DNA of 64,000 bases from Pseudomonas sp. R76 (GTDB taxonomy: Bacteria > Pseudomonadota > Gammaproteobacteria > Pseudomonadales > Pseudomonadaceae), in contig NZ_CP019428.1 in assembly GCF_009834565.1 (NCBI RefSeq), forward strand, positions 5,828,001-5,892,000. The letters are read 5' to 3'. This document shows, piece by piece, positions 9,376-17,935 of this stretch (positions are counted from its first letter, which is position 1; the number at the start of each line of letters is the position of its first letter). Made by a program: the position numbers and the translations under genes. The notes under the pieces were generated by a model. That model did not search any database and was not told where the DNA came from. It worked only from the letters and a program-made list of their open reading frames with translations.

Positions 9376-9735
9376 ATGTCCCTACCGACAGTAGATGGTT
9401 TAAATGAATCTCAAATTGAATCGCAGCTAAGAGCAAAATCTTCTTTTGAGGTTATAGGTTTACGAGGCCAATTCACTAAGAGCGTAGGTATTGTCGAAAA
9501 AAAGATAGAAAGTCTGGGTATGAAATGCCGAGTAAAGGTCGACATGAAAGGCGCTATCGCTCAAGGCGGTATATTGGGCGCTGTAATTGGAGCTGCATCT
9601 CTACCTGTTGGCGTCGTCTTAGCCGCTGCGGCTACCGTCGCCAGTACTGGCCACACTCTAGCCACCTACAATCCCGACTATGAAATCATAAAAGACTACG
9701 TCAATAAAAAACTGAAAGTCATCTACAAAAAATAG
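9376..9735 (+). CDS. Small hydrophobic-centre protein of unknown function
   Basis: 119 residues, not recognised. The first half is polar (residues 1-55). A Gly/Ala/Val-rich segment at about 60-91 (GGILGAVIGAASLPVGVVLA and on) could span a membrane once or twice, and the C-terminus is Lys-rich. Base composition is much richer in A and T than the flanking core genes, pointing to acquisition from a low-GC donor. No convincing ribosome site precedes the ATG. It sits opposite the XRE gene and ahead of the phosphatase gene. Confidence 0.5.
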   Translation: MSLPTVDGLNESQIESQLRAKSSFEVIGLRGQFTKSVGIVEKKIESLGMKCRVKVDMKGAIAQGGILGAVIGAASLPVGVVLAAAATVASTGHTLATYNPDYEIIKDYVNKKLKVIYKK

Positions 9736-9829
9736 CAATCAACACAGTCAGCCCGCGCTCGCACTCACGCTCAAAAAGTCTATGAATACCGACCGCAACC
9801 AATAAGAATTAAAATATTGGACATCCCAA

Positions 9830-10459
9830 ATGGTAAATATCAGCCTACCAAAAATACTACTAAGTACTGGCTTTATAAGCGCAACATTTTTTGCTTACGA
9901 GGCTTTTACAAGAAACACCGTAGAAAATTTAGACTCACATAAAAAACTAATCGACTCTGGACTTTTTGAACACTGGAAAGGTGGGAACGTTATTTTGTTA
10001 ATAAGGCACGAAGAGCGCTGTGATCGCTCAAACAACCCCTGCTTAGGCCCAGACGAAGGAATCACAGCTCTTGGAAGCGAGAGAGCAGAAGAAACAGGCA
10101 TTCTTTTAAAAGCACTCTTGGATTTTGACGATGCTGTTATTTTCACCAGCCCAATGACTAGAACAGTTCAAACATCCGACTTCATGCTAGGCAAAGCGAG
10201 CCTGCTATCCGATAGAGAGGCCATTTGCGGAAACGACATCGTGGATAAGCTACTCGAACACAAGAACTCCGGCAGAAATCTTATAGTGATGACCCACAAC
10301 ACCTGCATGAAAGATTTAATAAGATACAGCGGACACAGGCATTCATGGAGCCCCGAATACGGGAGCCTCCTATTTGCAAAAACAACAAGCAAAAATGAAA
10401 TACAGATTATCGGCACGTTAAATGCTGACGACATCCCTAAACACCTGTCGCCGATTTAA
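9830..10459 (+). CDS. Histidine-phosphatase superfamily protein, Ais-like, membrane-anchored
   Basis: 209 residues. After a hydrophobic N-terminal anchor (about 6-26) comes the catalytic RH motif (ILLIRHEERCDRSNNPCLG, R59-H60). A second histidine sits in VMTHNTC near residue 155, and SPMTRTVQTSD in between holds the usual arginine. The RHxERCDRS..PCLG pattern resembles Ais, the periplasmic lipopolysaccharide core heptose(II)-phosphate phosphatase. The protein is probably exported and tethered, acting on a phosphorylated envelope sugar. The DNA is AT-rich like the gene before it, and no LPS genes lie nearby. The superfamily call is secure; the substrate is inferred. Confidence 0.7.
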   Translation: MVNISLPKILLSTGFISATFFAYEAFTRNTVENLDSHKKLIDSGLFEHWKGGNVILLIRHEERCDRSNNPCLGPDEGITALGSERAEETGILLKALLDFDDAVIFTSPMTRTVQTSDFMLGKASLLSDREAICGNDIVDKLLEHKNSGRNLIVMTHNTCMKDLIRYSGHRHSWSPEYGSLLFAKTTSKNEIQIIGTLNADDIPKHLSPI

Positions 10460-10532
10460 CACCAAAAGTTATTAACAAATAACTTACAAGAGAATCCAAC
10501 CGTTTCCTTCCTCCCACCCTGAGTTTAAGACA

Positions 10533-11351
10533 GTGAATATAAAATCAGTTGCACTCAAAGCGGCAGGCTGCTTGGCGCTTGCGCTTTCATTGAACGCACA
10601 AGCCGAAGTTGACTACGGGTACATGTATCCGCCCATGCTACCAAATGAACAAAATATGAACGATTTACCTTATGCCATTCCGTGCGCGGAGGCCAAAAAC
10701 CAGTACGGGGCAAAATTCTACCGTTGCACTTGGTACACGCTGCCTAGGAACATTACTCAGTGGAATGCACAGCAACAGCGCAACGTCACCTTCAGCAACC
10801 ACATCAGTGGCAAATGTGTACGAGGTACTTGCCGAGCGTCCAATGGTTCAGGCATCTATGGCCTATACGGGCAAGACCTCAGCTTTAGTCTGTCCATTTA
10901 CTATTACATCTATGAAAGTGAGGATGGTTATCCGATTGCCTATCGCATGGATGGTGGGCCAAATAAAAAGGGGAAAGAGGTTACATACGCTCAATCCCGG
11001 ACGATACTTCAAGACTTCTTGCTTGATCACGGCATCAGCAATACGAGCGCAAAAGAAGCTATTGCTGCCTACTCGTTGGATGCGAATGCAACGAGTGATT
11101 CGTCAGTCGATGACGCGCCACAGGTCGAAAAGACACCTATGACAAAACCCACAAAAGCCATCGAAGTAAAAGAAGCCTGGTGCAATCCGCGTGCAGACGA
11201 TGAATGCACTGTCAACGGTAAAGAAGTACCAAAGGCGGAGCTCAAGCAATACCTGCCAGCGGTTTACGAGCTGGAAGTACTAAATGTAGGCGGATACTGC
11301 GAACATCCGATTTGCTACGACAAAAACGACAAGCCGGTTGGGATTCGTTAG
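10533..11351 (+). CDS. Secreted Cys-rich protein of unknown function
   Basis: 272 residues from a GTG start. The first 24 residues (MNIKSVALKAAGCLALALSL then NAQA) are a Sec signal peptide with cleavage after AQA. The mature part has several cysteine pairs (CAEAKN..FYRCTW, CVRGTCRA, CNPRADDECT, CEHPICYD), suggesting a disulfide-stabilised periplasmic or secreted protein. Residues about 195-225 are a Ser/Asp/Pro/Thr linker separating an N-terminal domain from a short C-terminal Cys-rich domain. I do not recognise the family. A strong terminator follows at once, so it ends its transcription unit. Confidence 0.6.
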   Translation: MNIKSVALKAAGCLALALSLNAQAEVDYGYMYPPMLPNEQNMNDLPYAIPCAEAKNQYGAKFYRCTWYTLPRNITQWNAQQQRNVTFSNHISGKCVRGTCRASNGSGIYGLYGQDLSFSLSIYYYIYESEDGYPIAYRMDGGPNKKGKEVTYAQSRTILQDFLLDHGISNTSAKEAIAAYSLDANATSDSSVDDAPQVEKTPMTKPTKAIEVKEAWCNPRADDECTVNGKEVPKAELKQYLPAVYELEVLNVGGYCEHPICYDKNDKPVGIR

Positions 11352-11352
11352 A

Positions 11353-11389
11353 AATAAAGGCACGGTTCAATTCCGTGCCTTTATTTTTT
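11353..11389. terminator. Strong terminator between secreted-protein gene and res
   Basis: AATAAAGGCACGG and CCGTGCCTTTATT form a 13-bp stem with a 7-base loop and a T-rich tail. It can act for the plus-strand gene and, in reverse, for the type III operon. Confidence 0.85.
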
Positions 11390-11431
11390 AATTATACCTG
11401 AAGCCGAGCGCCCTCCCTGTAAGCGGAGTCA

Positions 11432-14173
11432 TCATAGGCCTTCGATGAGTTTGAGTGCATCACCGGCCATCAATGCTCCTTCAATAGGATTTCCCTCAAA
11501 CACCATCATATAGTGGTATCGGTAGCCCGTTTCGTGAGCGAGTTGATTAGCCTGCGACTCCCAAATCTTTCCTAGTTTCAACTTGTCTTTTGAATTAGAA
11601 TTATCGCGATCGTCCCCTTTAGTTTCAATCACGATAATATTTTTATTTGCAGTTAGCACAATAAAGTCAGGGTAATGATTAAGGAACCCATTGATTACAA
11701 ATCCCTTGCCCCGCTCTAAATTACGGTGCCACCAATACACATTTTCCATTTCGGCAACACTGCGAATCACCTTGGCTTCGAGGGTATTAACACCGCCTTC
11801 AGTCACATACAAACTCTTGCTAATGGCCGGCGCGCTATCGCTGGGCGTAATAGTTGCAGGCAATGAAAAGCTCGGTTGCAACTTGACCTTCTGCATGGAC
11901 AGCCAGTTGTTGAACTCTTTGGCTGCAAATTCATTGGCCAGCCCTTGAATTTTATCTTTGATAGTCTTGATATAGGCATAATCCCGTTCAAGACAATCGG
12001 TGCGTTGCTCCACACTCATCGCATGCACAATACGAGTAAGGTATTGCTTTATGTCATTGTCTTCAATTGGATAAAAGGTATTTTTGCCAATCAGACTGAA
12101 CAACCTCGCCACAATGGATATGACTTGGCCCAATGGTGGCTGGTTCTTGATGATATGGTTAAGCTTTTCCTTTTCAGCCTTCTTTACCGCCTTGAAGGCT
12201 GGGGCGCTTTCACCATTGCCGATATCTTCTGCATCCACCGCGTAAACATCTGCATCAATAGCAGTGAAGCTCACTGTCGCATCCAAATTTGCCAGCACAA
12301 AATCGGACAGCAAATTTTCCTTCGCCAGCCTGTACCACTTGTCGCCGGTGTCAAAGAACCCACCTTCCGATGGTAACTTCAAGAAAAATTGCGGCAACAT
12401 GATGGCCTGAGCCGATGCTTCAAATATCGGCTTCATCTTGTGTTCATTCATGTGGGCCTTTAACTCCTCAGGGCAACTATCGGTACCCACTTGGTTGGCC
12501 TGCGCCTCAAACTGCTGCGCTAGTGCCAAGGCTTGCGCCTTTATGCCTTCAACCCCATTTATGTTAGTGGTTTCAGCAATGACCGTAGTGAGTGCGCCTG
12601 TGTTGGCAACCTCGCTTCCTTCTGACAGTTCAGCCTGCTGAACGGCCTGAGCTTCCCATTTAGGATTGAGCTTGTTCGTATCCAGCACTATATCGGCTAC
12701 GTCGTTTGCCCCGCCAGCAACCTGCTTTCCATGATCAGGCGTGGCGAATAAATCTTGTACCTGAAGCGTGTCTAGCTTACTTCCAGCCTGGGTATCGGGC
12801 AATGCCGACAAGTCTATCTCCCGGTAATCCCTCTTGGAAAACCCAGCCTTATTTAGCCCAGCCACAACTTGATTCAGCGTGCTCTGAAACTGATTCGAAG
12901 AGGTAAACACATAGCAAAGGTTGAGCAGTTCCGCGCTTTGCTTGCGCGTGTAGGGCATTCGTAGCACTCGGCCCAGAATTTGCGTCACATCCACCACGGA
13001 AGACTTGTTCGCCAACGTCGCAAGTACATAAGCAAACGGACAGTCCCAGCCCTCTTTTAATGCGTTAACCGTAATTATGTAACGCACTTGGCAGTCACGG
13101 CTCAACAAATCTACATTTTTTAGTTCGTTGACATTTGCCGTTTTGATCGCAATATGCTCGGCCGGAATATTCAGGTCAAGCAAGACCTGTTTAACTCTCT
13201 CGAAGGTCGCAGTATCGTCTTTGTTCTTGGGTTCCGCCTGAAATAATACAATGGGGCGAATGTAACCACCTCCTTGTGCTTCACCTTTCTTAGCGAACTC
13301 TTCCAACTGCCGGCGCATATTCAGCGCGGACATGATCACATCTTCCTGGCTACGCTGATTTGCCACAATTACGGGCAACTTCACCATGTTTTGCTTTTTC
13401 AGACGCAGTGCGTCCACAAAGCTGATGATGTTACTGTTGTCTCGAGGTGTGGCCGTTAAGTCAAAAATGAAACTGGGATTGAGGTTGCGCAGCATATCCA
13501 CAGACAAACTACTCTCTGCGTTATGGCTTTCATCGACCACCACCAAGGGGTTGAGATTTCGCATGACATTGATCAGTGCCGAAGGATCAGTGCCCTCAAG
13601 GGGCTCCACAGCATCACCATCGTTATTGAGAAAAGAAGCCAAATATCCATTCTCTTGAAACGCCTTGCGATTTTCTTTGTTGGTAGCCTTGAGCGAATCA
13701 AACGACATCACCACGATGGACAACTGTTCACGCACGGTATCGGCGTTGAATCCTGCCCCCTGCAGCGCATCGGCCTTTTGGTAGATTTGCACACGGCCAT
13801 TAAATAAATCGTTGAGCCTATGACGGTAAGGATGGTCAATGTCGGAGAGGTTCTTTACTGTCTGCTCAAGGATGGTGAGGGAAGGTACCAGCCACACCAC
13901 AAACTTGGGCCGTGTGGGGTTGTATTCCGCAAATGCAGTGAAGATGCGATCCAGCGCATTTACCGCAATGAACGTCTTACCTCCAGCAGTGGGGACCTTC
14001 ACACAGACATGTGGAACTTCTTGCACATTGTTTTTGTACTTCAGATTAAGCACGCCACGGTTTTGCCAATACGTGGTAAATGCTTTACTCAGATGGCCTT
14101 TGCAGTCTAGTAAAGTTTGCAGATAGTTGCTCAAGTCAGCGAGCACATCGGCCTGGTAGTCTTTAAGTTCCAT
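11432..14173 (-). CDS. res: Type III restriction enzyme, Res subunit
   Basis: 913 residues, the usual size for Res. The SF2 helicase core is complete: motif I VPTAGGKT (60-67), motif II DESH near 214, motif III DLTATP, and motif VI QILGRVLRMPY. A C-terminal PD-(D/E)xK nuclease follows at about 834-855 (PDFIVLTANKNIIVIETKG). In type III systems Res with Mod translocates on DNA and cuts beside pairs of unmethylated inversely oriented sites. It lies 18 bp downstream of mod on the same strand, so the two form one operon. No truncation or frameshift is seen, and the system looks active. Confidence 0.93.
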   Translation of the reverse strand: MELKDYQADVLADLSNYLQTLLDCKGHLSKAFTTYWQNRGVLNLKYKNNVQEVPHVCVKVPTAGGKTFIAVNALDRIFTAFAEYNPTRPKFVVWLVPSLTILEQTVKNLSDIDHPYRHRLNDLFNGRVQIYQKADALQGAGFNADTVREQLSIVVMSFDSLKATNKENRKAFQENGYLASFLNNDGDAVEPLEGTDPSALINVMRNLNPLVVVDESHNAESSLSVDMLRNLNPSFIFDLTATPRDNSNIISFVDALRLKKQNMVKLPVIVANQRSQEDVIMSALNMRRQLEEFAKKGEAQGGGYIRPIVLFQAEPKNKDDTATFERVKQVLLDLNIPAEHIAIKTANVNELKNVDLLSRDCQVRYIITVNALKEGWDCPFAYVLATLANKSSVVDVTQILGRVLRMPYTRKQSAELLNLCYVFTSSNQFQSTLNQVVAGLNKAGFSKRDYREIDLSALPDTQAGSKLDTLQVQDLFATPDHGKQVAGGANDVADIVLDTNKLNPKWEAQAVQQAELSEGSEVANTGALTTVIAETTNINGVEGIKAQALALAQQFEAQANQVGTDSCPEELKAHMNEHKMKPIFEASAQAIMLPQFFLKLPSEGGFFDTGDKWYRLAKENLLSDFVLANLDATVSFTAIDADVYAVDAEDIGNGESAPAFKAVKKAEKEKLNHIIKNQPPLGQVISIVARLFSLIGKNTFYPIEDNDIKQYLTRIVHAMSVEQRTDCLERDYAYIKTIKDKIQGLANEFAAKEFNNWLSMQKVKLQPSFSLPATITPSDSAPAISKSLYVTEGGVNTLEAKVIRSVAEMENVYWWHRNLERGKGFVINGFLNHYPDFIVLTANKNIIVIETKGDDRDNSNSKDKLKLGKIWESQANQLAHETGYRYHYMMVFEGNPIEGALMAGDALKLIEGL

Positions 14174-14191
14174 AATTGTCCGCCGATGTTT

Positions 14192-15862
14192 TCAGAAACG
14201 AGTGATATCACGCGGGATGCGCTTGAACGTAATACCGTGTTTGTAGAGAAAGTCTTTGTCCAATGCGCATTTATCTGCGTAAATTACAAAGTGCTCAGGA
14301 CGCTTGGGCAATGCTTTAATGTTGAGTGAAGCCAGAAAATCCAGATTGAGCGTGGTAACGCGGTCGGGTTCGTAATAGAACAACCATAATGCCGTGTCAC
14401 TCGCTCCCAGCGCATATTGGCTTACAGGGTTGCCTTTGTCGCATTGCGCAGCAGGCGGAATGCTCTCTGTATACGCCACATAAGCACGGATCGGTGCCTC
14501 ACCCACCTCTTCGTTGAGGTTCTTGTCTTCGTTGAACAGCACAGGGCCCACCGTGTAATAATCAAAACTACCGCCAGTGCCTGGCAACGCTTTGCTGCCC
14601 TCGCCATATCCATTTACAACGCGGCGAACCCGTTCCGCAGTGATAGTTTCGGCATAGTCCATCATTTCGCAAAGAATAAAACGGCGGTTGCCGCCGTCTT
14701 GGGCATTGAGTTTAAGGACGGCGTGGGCGGTGGTACCACTTCCTGCAAACGTATCCAATACAATTGCATCATCGTTATCACATAATTCAAGACAGTCTAG
14801 TATTAAGTCAACTGGTTTTGGAAACTCAAAGGCCGCACCTAATCCCAGCCGCCCTAATTCGGTCGTGCCTTGCTCACTAATGTATTTAGTGTCAAACCAT
14901 ATTGACTTTGCTTTAACACTTTCTTTTCGATATTTTTCAAAAACTCGCCAACCACCATCACGAGTTTGACGTGCGAACAGGTGCTCAGTAGAACCATTCA
15001 CCGTATTCTTTTGGAACTTTTCCTTACCCCATCGCCAACAACTCTCAACACCTTCGCTATTAAAAGGTTCAATAGCAATAGAATTGCTGGACTCAAGCAA
15101 TGAAGGGATATAGTTCCCATCATCGTCAACTATACCTGGCTGAACATATATTGGGTAGAAGAGGTTCGGACGATTGAAACGACCAAATTTCGGATTTCTA
15201 TTCCTTAACTCACGGGAAGAATAAGATCCGAACTTATCTTTTTCAGGCAGATTCTTGCCTTCTGTCGAAAGTTCCCCAAGCTCCGCGAGTGAGCTTTTCC
15301 CAAAGCACAAAAGATACTCATGCGTTTTGGCAATCTGCTTGTAGGTTTGCCCGCGCTTATTTGATTGAACGATGATCTGCGCTAAAAAATTAGACTCACC
15401 AAAAACCTCATTCATCACCGCTCGAAAATGAGTAATTTCATTTTCATCTAAACTGACAAATATCACTCCACTTTTATCAAGCAACCGATGCAACAATTTC
15501 AGGCGCGGATACATCATGCAGAGCCATTTATCGTGACGACTTAAATCCTCGCCTTCCTTGCCTACTACTTGACCCAACCACTTTTTAATCTTAGGGTTGT
15601 TCACACTGTCGTTGTAAACCCATCCCTCATTGCCTGTGTTGTAGGGAGGGTCAATATAGATGCAGTTCACCTTGCCTTCAAACTCGGGCAATAGACTTTT
15701 CAGCGCTTCCAAATTGTCGCCATGAATAATACGATTGGCAGTCGAATTGGCTGGCGCGCCCTCGTTGGCCTTAAAGGTGTACTGTTTGTTCAGCAAGCGA
15801 AAGGGTACGTCGTGGTGATGGTTCACCACTTTGTCTTTTCCTACCCAGTGAAGTGTTGGCAT
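14192..15862 (-). CDS. mod: Type III DNA N6-adenine methyltransferase, Mod subunit
   Basis: 556 residues. Catalytic motif IV DPPY is at 71-74 (CIYIDPPYNTGNEG) and the AdoMet-binding motif FAGSGTT near 372 (LDTFAGSGTTAHAV). DPPY before FxGxG is the beta-class order of Mod proteins. The region between them (about 150-330) is the target-recognition part that sets the methylated sequence. It both protects host DNA and gives Res its specificity. I saw no simple-sequence tract of the kind that makes some mod genes phase-variable. It is the first gene of the mod-res operon. Confidence 0.93.
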   Translation of the reverse strand: MPTLHWVGKDKVVNHHHDVPFRLLNKQYTFKANEGAPANSTANRIIHGDNLEALKSLLPEFEGKVNCIYIDPPYNTGNEGWVYNDSVNNPKIKKWLGQVVGKEGEDLSRHDKWLCMMYPRLKLLHRLLDKSGVIFVSLDENEITHFRAVMNEVFGESNFLAQIIVQSNKRGQTYKQIAKTHEYLLCFGKSSLAELGELSTEGKNLPEKDKFGSYSSRELRNRNPKFGRFNRPNLFYPIYVQPGIVDDDGNYIPSLLESSNSIAIEPFNSEGVESCWRWGKEKFQKNTVNGSTEHLFARQTRDGGWRVFEKYRKESVKAKSIWFDTKYISEQGTTELGRLGLGAAFEFPKPVDLILDCLELCDNDDAIVLDTFAGSGTTAHAVLKLNAQDGGNRRFILCEMMDYAETITAERVRRVVNGYGEGSKALPGTGGSFDYYTVGPVLFNEDKNLNEEVGEAPIRAYVAYTESIPPAAQCDKGNPVSQYALGASDTALWLFYYEPDRVTTLNLDFLASLNIKALPKRPEHFVIYADKCALDKDFLYKHGITFKRIPRDITRF

Positions 15863-15977
15863 TAGATATCAACTCTTGATCAATAATTTTGGGCTTTGAC
15901 TCGCCGTAGTCTTTCAGCAACTTCCTCTATCTTGAGGTTATCGCTATGCAGCAGATGAGAGCAAAAAAGAAGCTTGC

Positions 15978-16187
15978 TTAAGTACCAGCAACGGCCTTGT
16001 CAGTGTTGTCTTCATCTGCACCACCAGCCCGCACCCATTCGTCCACCTCGGAGAGCTGAAACTTCCAGAGCCTACCTATGCGATGAGCCGGCATGCCGCG
16101 CCGCTCACGCCAGCGATAAACCGTGTCCTTGGCAACACCTAAGTGAAGGGAAACCTGCTCAGCAGTGACCCAGTTCTCAGTACTCAT
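15978..16187 (-). CDS. Excisionase-like helix-turn-helix protein (HTH_17 type)
   Basis: 69 residues from the ATG at 16187; a GTG three codons earlier is the alternative. WVTAEQVSLHLGVAKDTVYR followed by WRERRGMPAHRIGRLWKFQL is the MerR-like winged-helix pattern of excisionase-family DNA-binding proteins. The gene sits 115 bp upstream of mod on the same strand. Small HTH proteins of this kind often precede restriction or other defence operons in Pseudomonas islands, where they may control them. It could also be a leftover excisionase of the island. Confidence 0.75.
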   Translation of the reverse strand: MSTENWVTAEQVSLHLGVAKDTVYRWRERRGMPAHRIGRLWKFQLSEVDEWVRAGGADEDNTDKAVAGT

Positions 16188-16331
16188 GGTAATCACGCTC
16201 TAGCTCAAGCTGTCATAGTCGTTTTAAGTCGGTTGAAGTCTATCAGCGCTAGATACGGTCTTGCAGCTAATACCAGAAAGATAATTTGCGCAGGACTGCA
16301 TCCGGCCCCCAATGCAGCCGCAATCTGGCGA

Positions 16332-17294
16332 CTATGTAATGACGCGGCCCATTCGTAGGCATCGAGCCCCCACTGGTTTAATCTGCAACCGCTGATCATC
16401 TTTGACCAGGTAGCGCATCGCATAGTGGATATGGGGACGGATATCTTGGTCGCTTCGAAGAATCATGCCTATACCCAGCCTGTCCTCCTCCTCGTCTTTG
16501 TACTTTTCCTTTTCGTGGTTACAGCTGTGGGAATAGCCCTGCCCCCAAGTAATGCGCTCCCACAACTCACCAATCTGCTGGGCCTTGTAGACGTCAGCCC
16601 ATACCTCGTTGCCGTTGAAGAAGAAAGCCGCATGGATGTGGTAGCCGCGATCCTCCCCCTGCTCTACTGCGCAGATATAGCCAATAAGGTGGTCAAATAT
16701 CGGGTTACGCTCACGCTCAGCAAGCAACCGGTCGAGATCATCGAATACTCGCTCGACTCGCAACCTGACCTGGGCCTGTTGGTAGTAATACAGGTTGACC
16801 CGAATGATCAGAGTCCGCGAGTAGCGAGCAAGCATCGCGTCTGAGTAGTCACAGACACGCACAGCATTGACCCTGGCTTGCTGACGTCGGTCTCCCTTCC
16901 GGCGGCGGTACCATTGCTTACCTGTTAGCTGACGGATACGCTCGACGAGTACGTTCATGCTGCGGTGATGGTCCAGGTAGGCTGTAGCGCTCTCGTTCAA
17001 GCACACGGGCCCGGTAGGACTCCGCTCCAGCCCAATGTCCTGACAGGCGTCCCAGAACGCTTGCAGATGTTCACTGTATTGGTATCCGCAGCGATCATCG
17101 AACAGGTCAATCATTTGCCGGATGTATTTGAAGTACCTGGACAGTTGGGTCGGCTCAATTCGCTCATTACCTGAACGCGTGCCAGGCAGCCAGAATGCTG
17201 GGGTGTCGAATCGCTCGATGGACTTAACGAGTCGCTCGATCTGGATGGCGATATCGGATTGGGGGAGGCTGGTGTAGGGGCTCCAGTTGCTCAT
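16332..17294 (-). CDS. Inovirus Gp2-like / YagK-YfjJ domain protein (putative replication protein)
   Basis: 320 residues. The C-terminal half (about 120-320) has the YagK/YfjJ layout: RYSRTLIIRVNLYYYQQAQV, then DHLIGYICAVEQGEDRGYHI with HAAFFFNG, and RPHIHYAMRYLVKDD near the end. The HIHAAFFF segment recalls the HUH motif of rolling-circle initiators, and these proteins are annotated as inovirus Gp2 family. They occur on Pseudomonas satellites and islands with an AlpA regulator, as here. A replication role is plausible but inferred, and I could not confirm a catalytic tyrosine. Confidence 0.7.
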   Translation of the reverse strand: MSNWSPYTSLPQSDIAIQIERLVKSIERFDTPAFWLPGTRSGNERIEPTQLSRYFKYIRQMIDLFDDRCGYQYSEHLQAFWDACQDIGLERSPTGPVCLNESATAYLDHHRSMNVLVERIRQLTGKQWYRRRKGDRRQQARVNAVRVCDYSDAMLARYSRTLIIRVNLYYYQQAQVRLRVERVFDDLDRLLAERERNPIFDHLIGYICAVEQGEDRGYHIHAAFFFNGNEVWADVYKAQQIGELWERITWGQGYSHSCNHEKEKYKDEEEDRLGIGMILRSDQDIRPHIHYAMRYLVKDDQRLQIKPVGARCLRMGRVIT

Positions 17295-17684
17295 GATTGT
17301 GTACCTGGTTAGTTGTTTTCATACCAGATACCGACTGTGCAATTTATAACTGGTGACCCTCCTCCTTGATAACCAGCGATGATTGGACTACAGGTAGATT
17401 ATTCATAGGTCATTGATGACTATCTCATGGCTAGTAGATTGATAGTGAATGGCTACCTAGGAGGTATATAAATAGATGCAGCTCCGACTCAAGAGAACAC
17501 TCCCGGTCAGACAGGGCACCGAGGATCAATATTGCCAAGCGCGGCGAGGAATGTGCCAAACTTTCCTTTGCGAGAGTTAGCTGAGAACTTATTACTACCA
17601 ATCGGCATAAACACCATGACCAGCAGCACGCCGGTCATGGTGTTTATGCTAGATGGAATGACTTACTCACCTTGGTTTGCTTGG
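17295..17684. other. 390-bp non-coding region between alpA and the Gp2-like gene
   Basis: No gene is supported. The region upstream of the Gp2-like gene is AT-rich, with short repeats around TAGATTGATAG and GATGACTATC. It also contains the long inverted repeat listed separately. It is a plausible place for the promoter or origin of the satellite-like block. Confidence 0.4.
17605..17649. repeat. Perfect 17-bp inverted repeat with 11-base spacer
   Basis: GCATAAACACCATGACC is repeated in reverse complement after AGCAGCACGCC. There is no T run, so it is not a classical terminator. Its position next to a Gp2-like rolling-circle-type gene makes a replication or packaging hairpin possible; an operator is the alternative. 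Confidence 0.7.
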
Positions 17685-17879
17685 TCACTCGGTCGTCGCC
17701 AGATCACGTTCCTTGATCCTAGCCAGGATCCAATCGGTTACTTCGCTCTCCACCCAACCAACACAGCGATCACCTAATGATACCGGCTTCGGGAAGCTGC
17801 CATCCCCAATGTATTTGTAAATGGTTGACCGGGCCAGACCGGTCGAATCAATAACTTCTTTTAGGCGGATGATCTTCAT
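17685..17879 (-). CDS. alpA: AlpA family transcriptional regulator
   Basis: 64 residues covering one AlpA-type HTH: MKIIRLKEVIDSTGLARSTI then YKYIGDGSFPKPVSLGDRCV and GWVESEVTDWI. GAGGAG lies at a good distance before the ATG. In CP4-57 and P4-like elements AlpA activates excision or satellite genes. Here it lies between the Gp2-like gene and the winged-helix gene, all on the minus strand, and probably regulates this block. No integrase is visible in the window, so an excision role cannot be tested here. Confidence 0.88.
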   Translation of the reverse strand: MKIIRLKEVIDSTGLARSTIYKYIGDGSFPKPVSLGDRCVGWVESEVTDWILARIKERDLATTE

Positions 17880-17935
17880 GAACGGGGCTCCTCTGTTCGT
17901 TCAGAGGATTGGCAGGAGTGATAAAAAATAACCGC

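Noticed and set aside
17532..17777. An 81-codon plus-strand frame next to alpA
   Set aside because: It overlaps alpA in antisense and covers the 17-bp inverted repeat; no domain or ribosome site.
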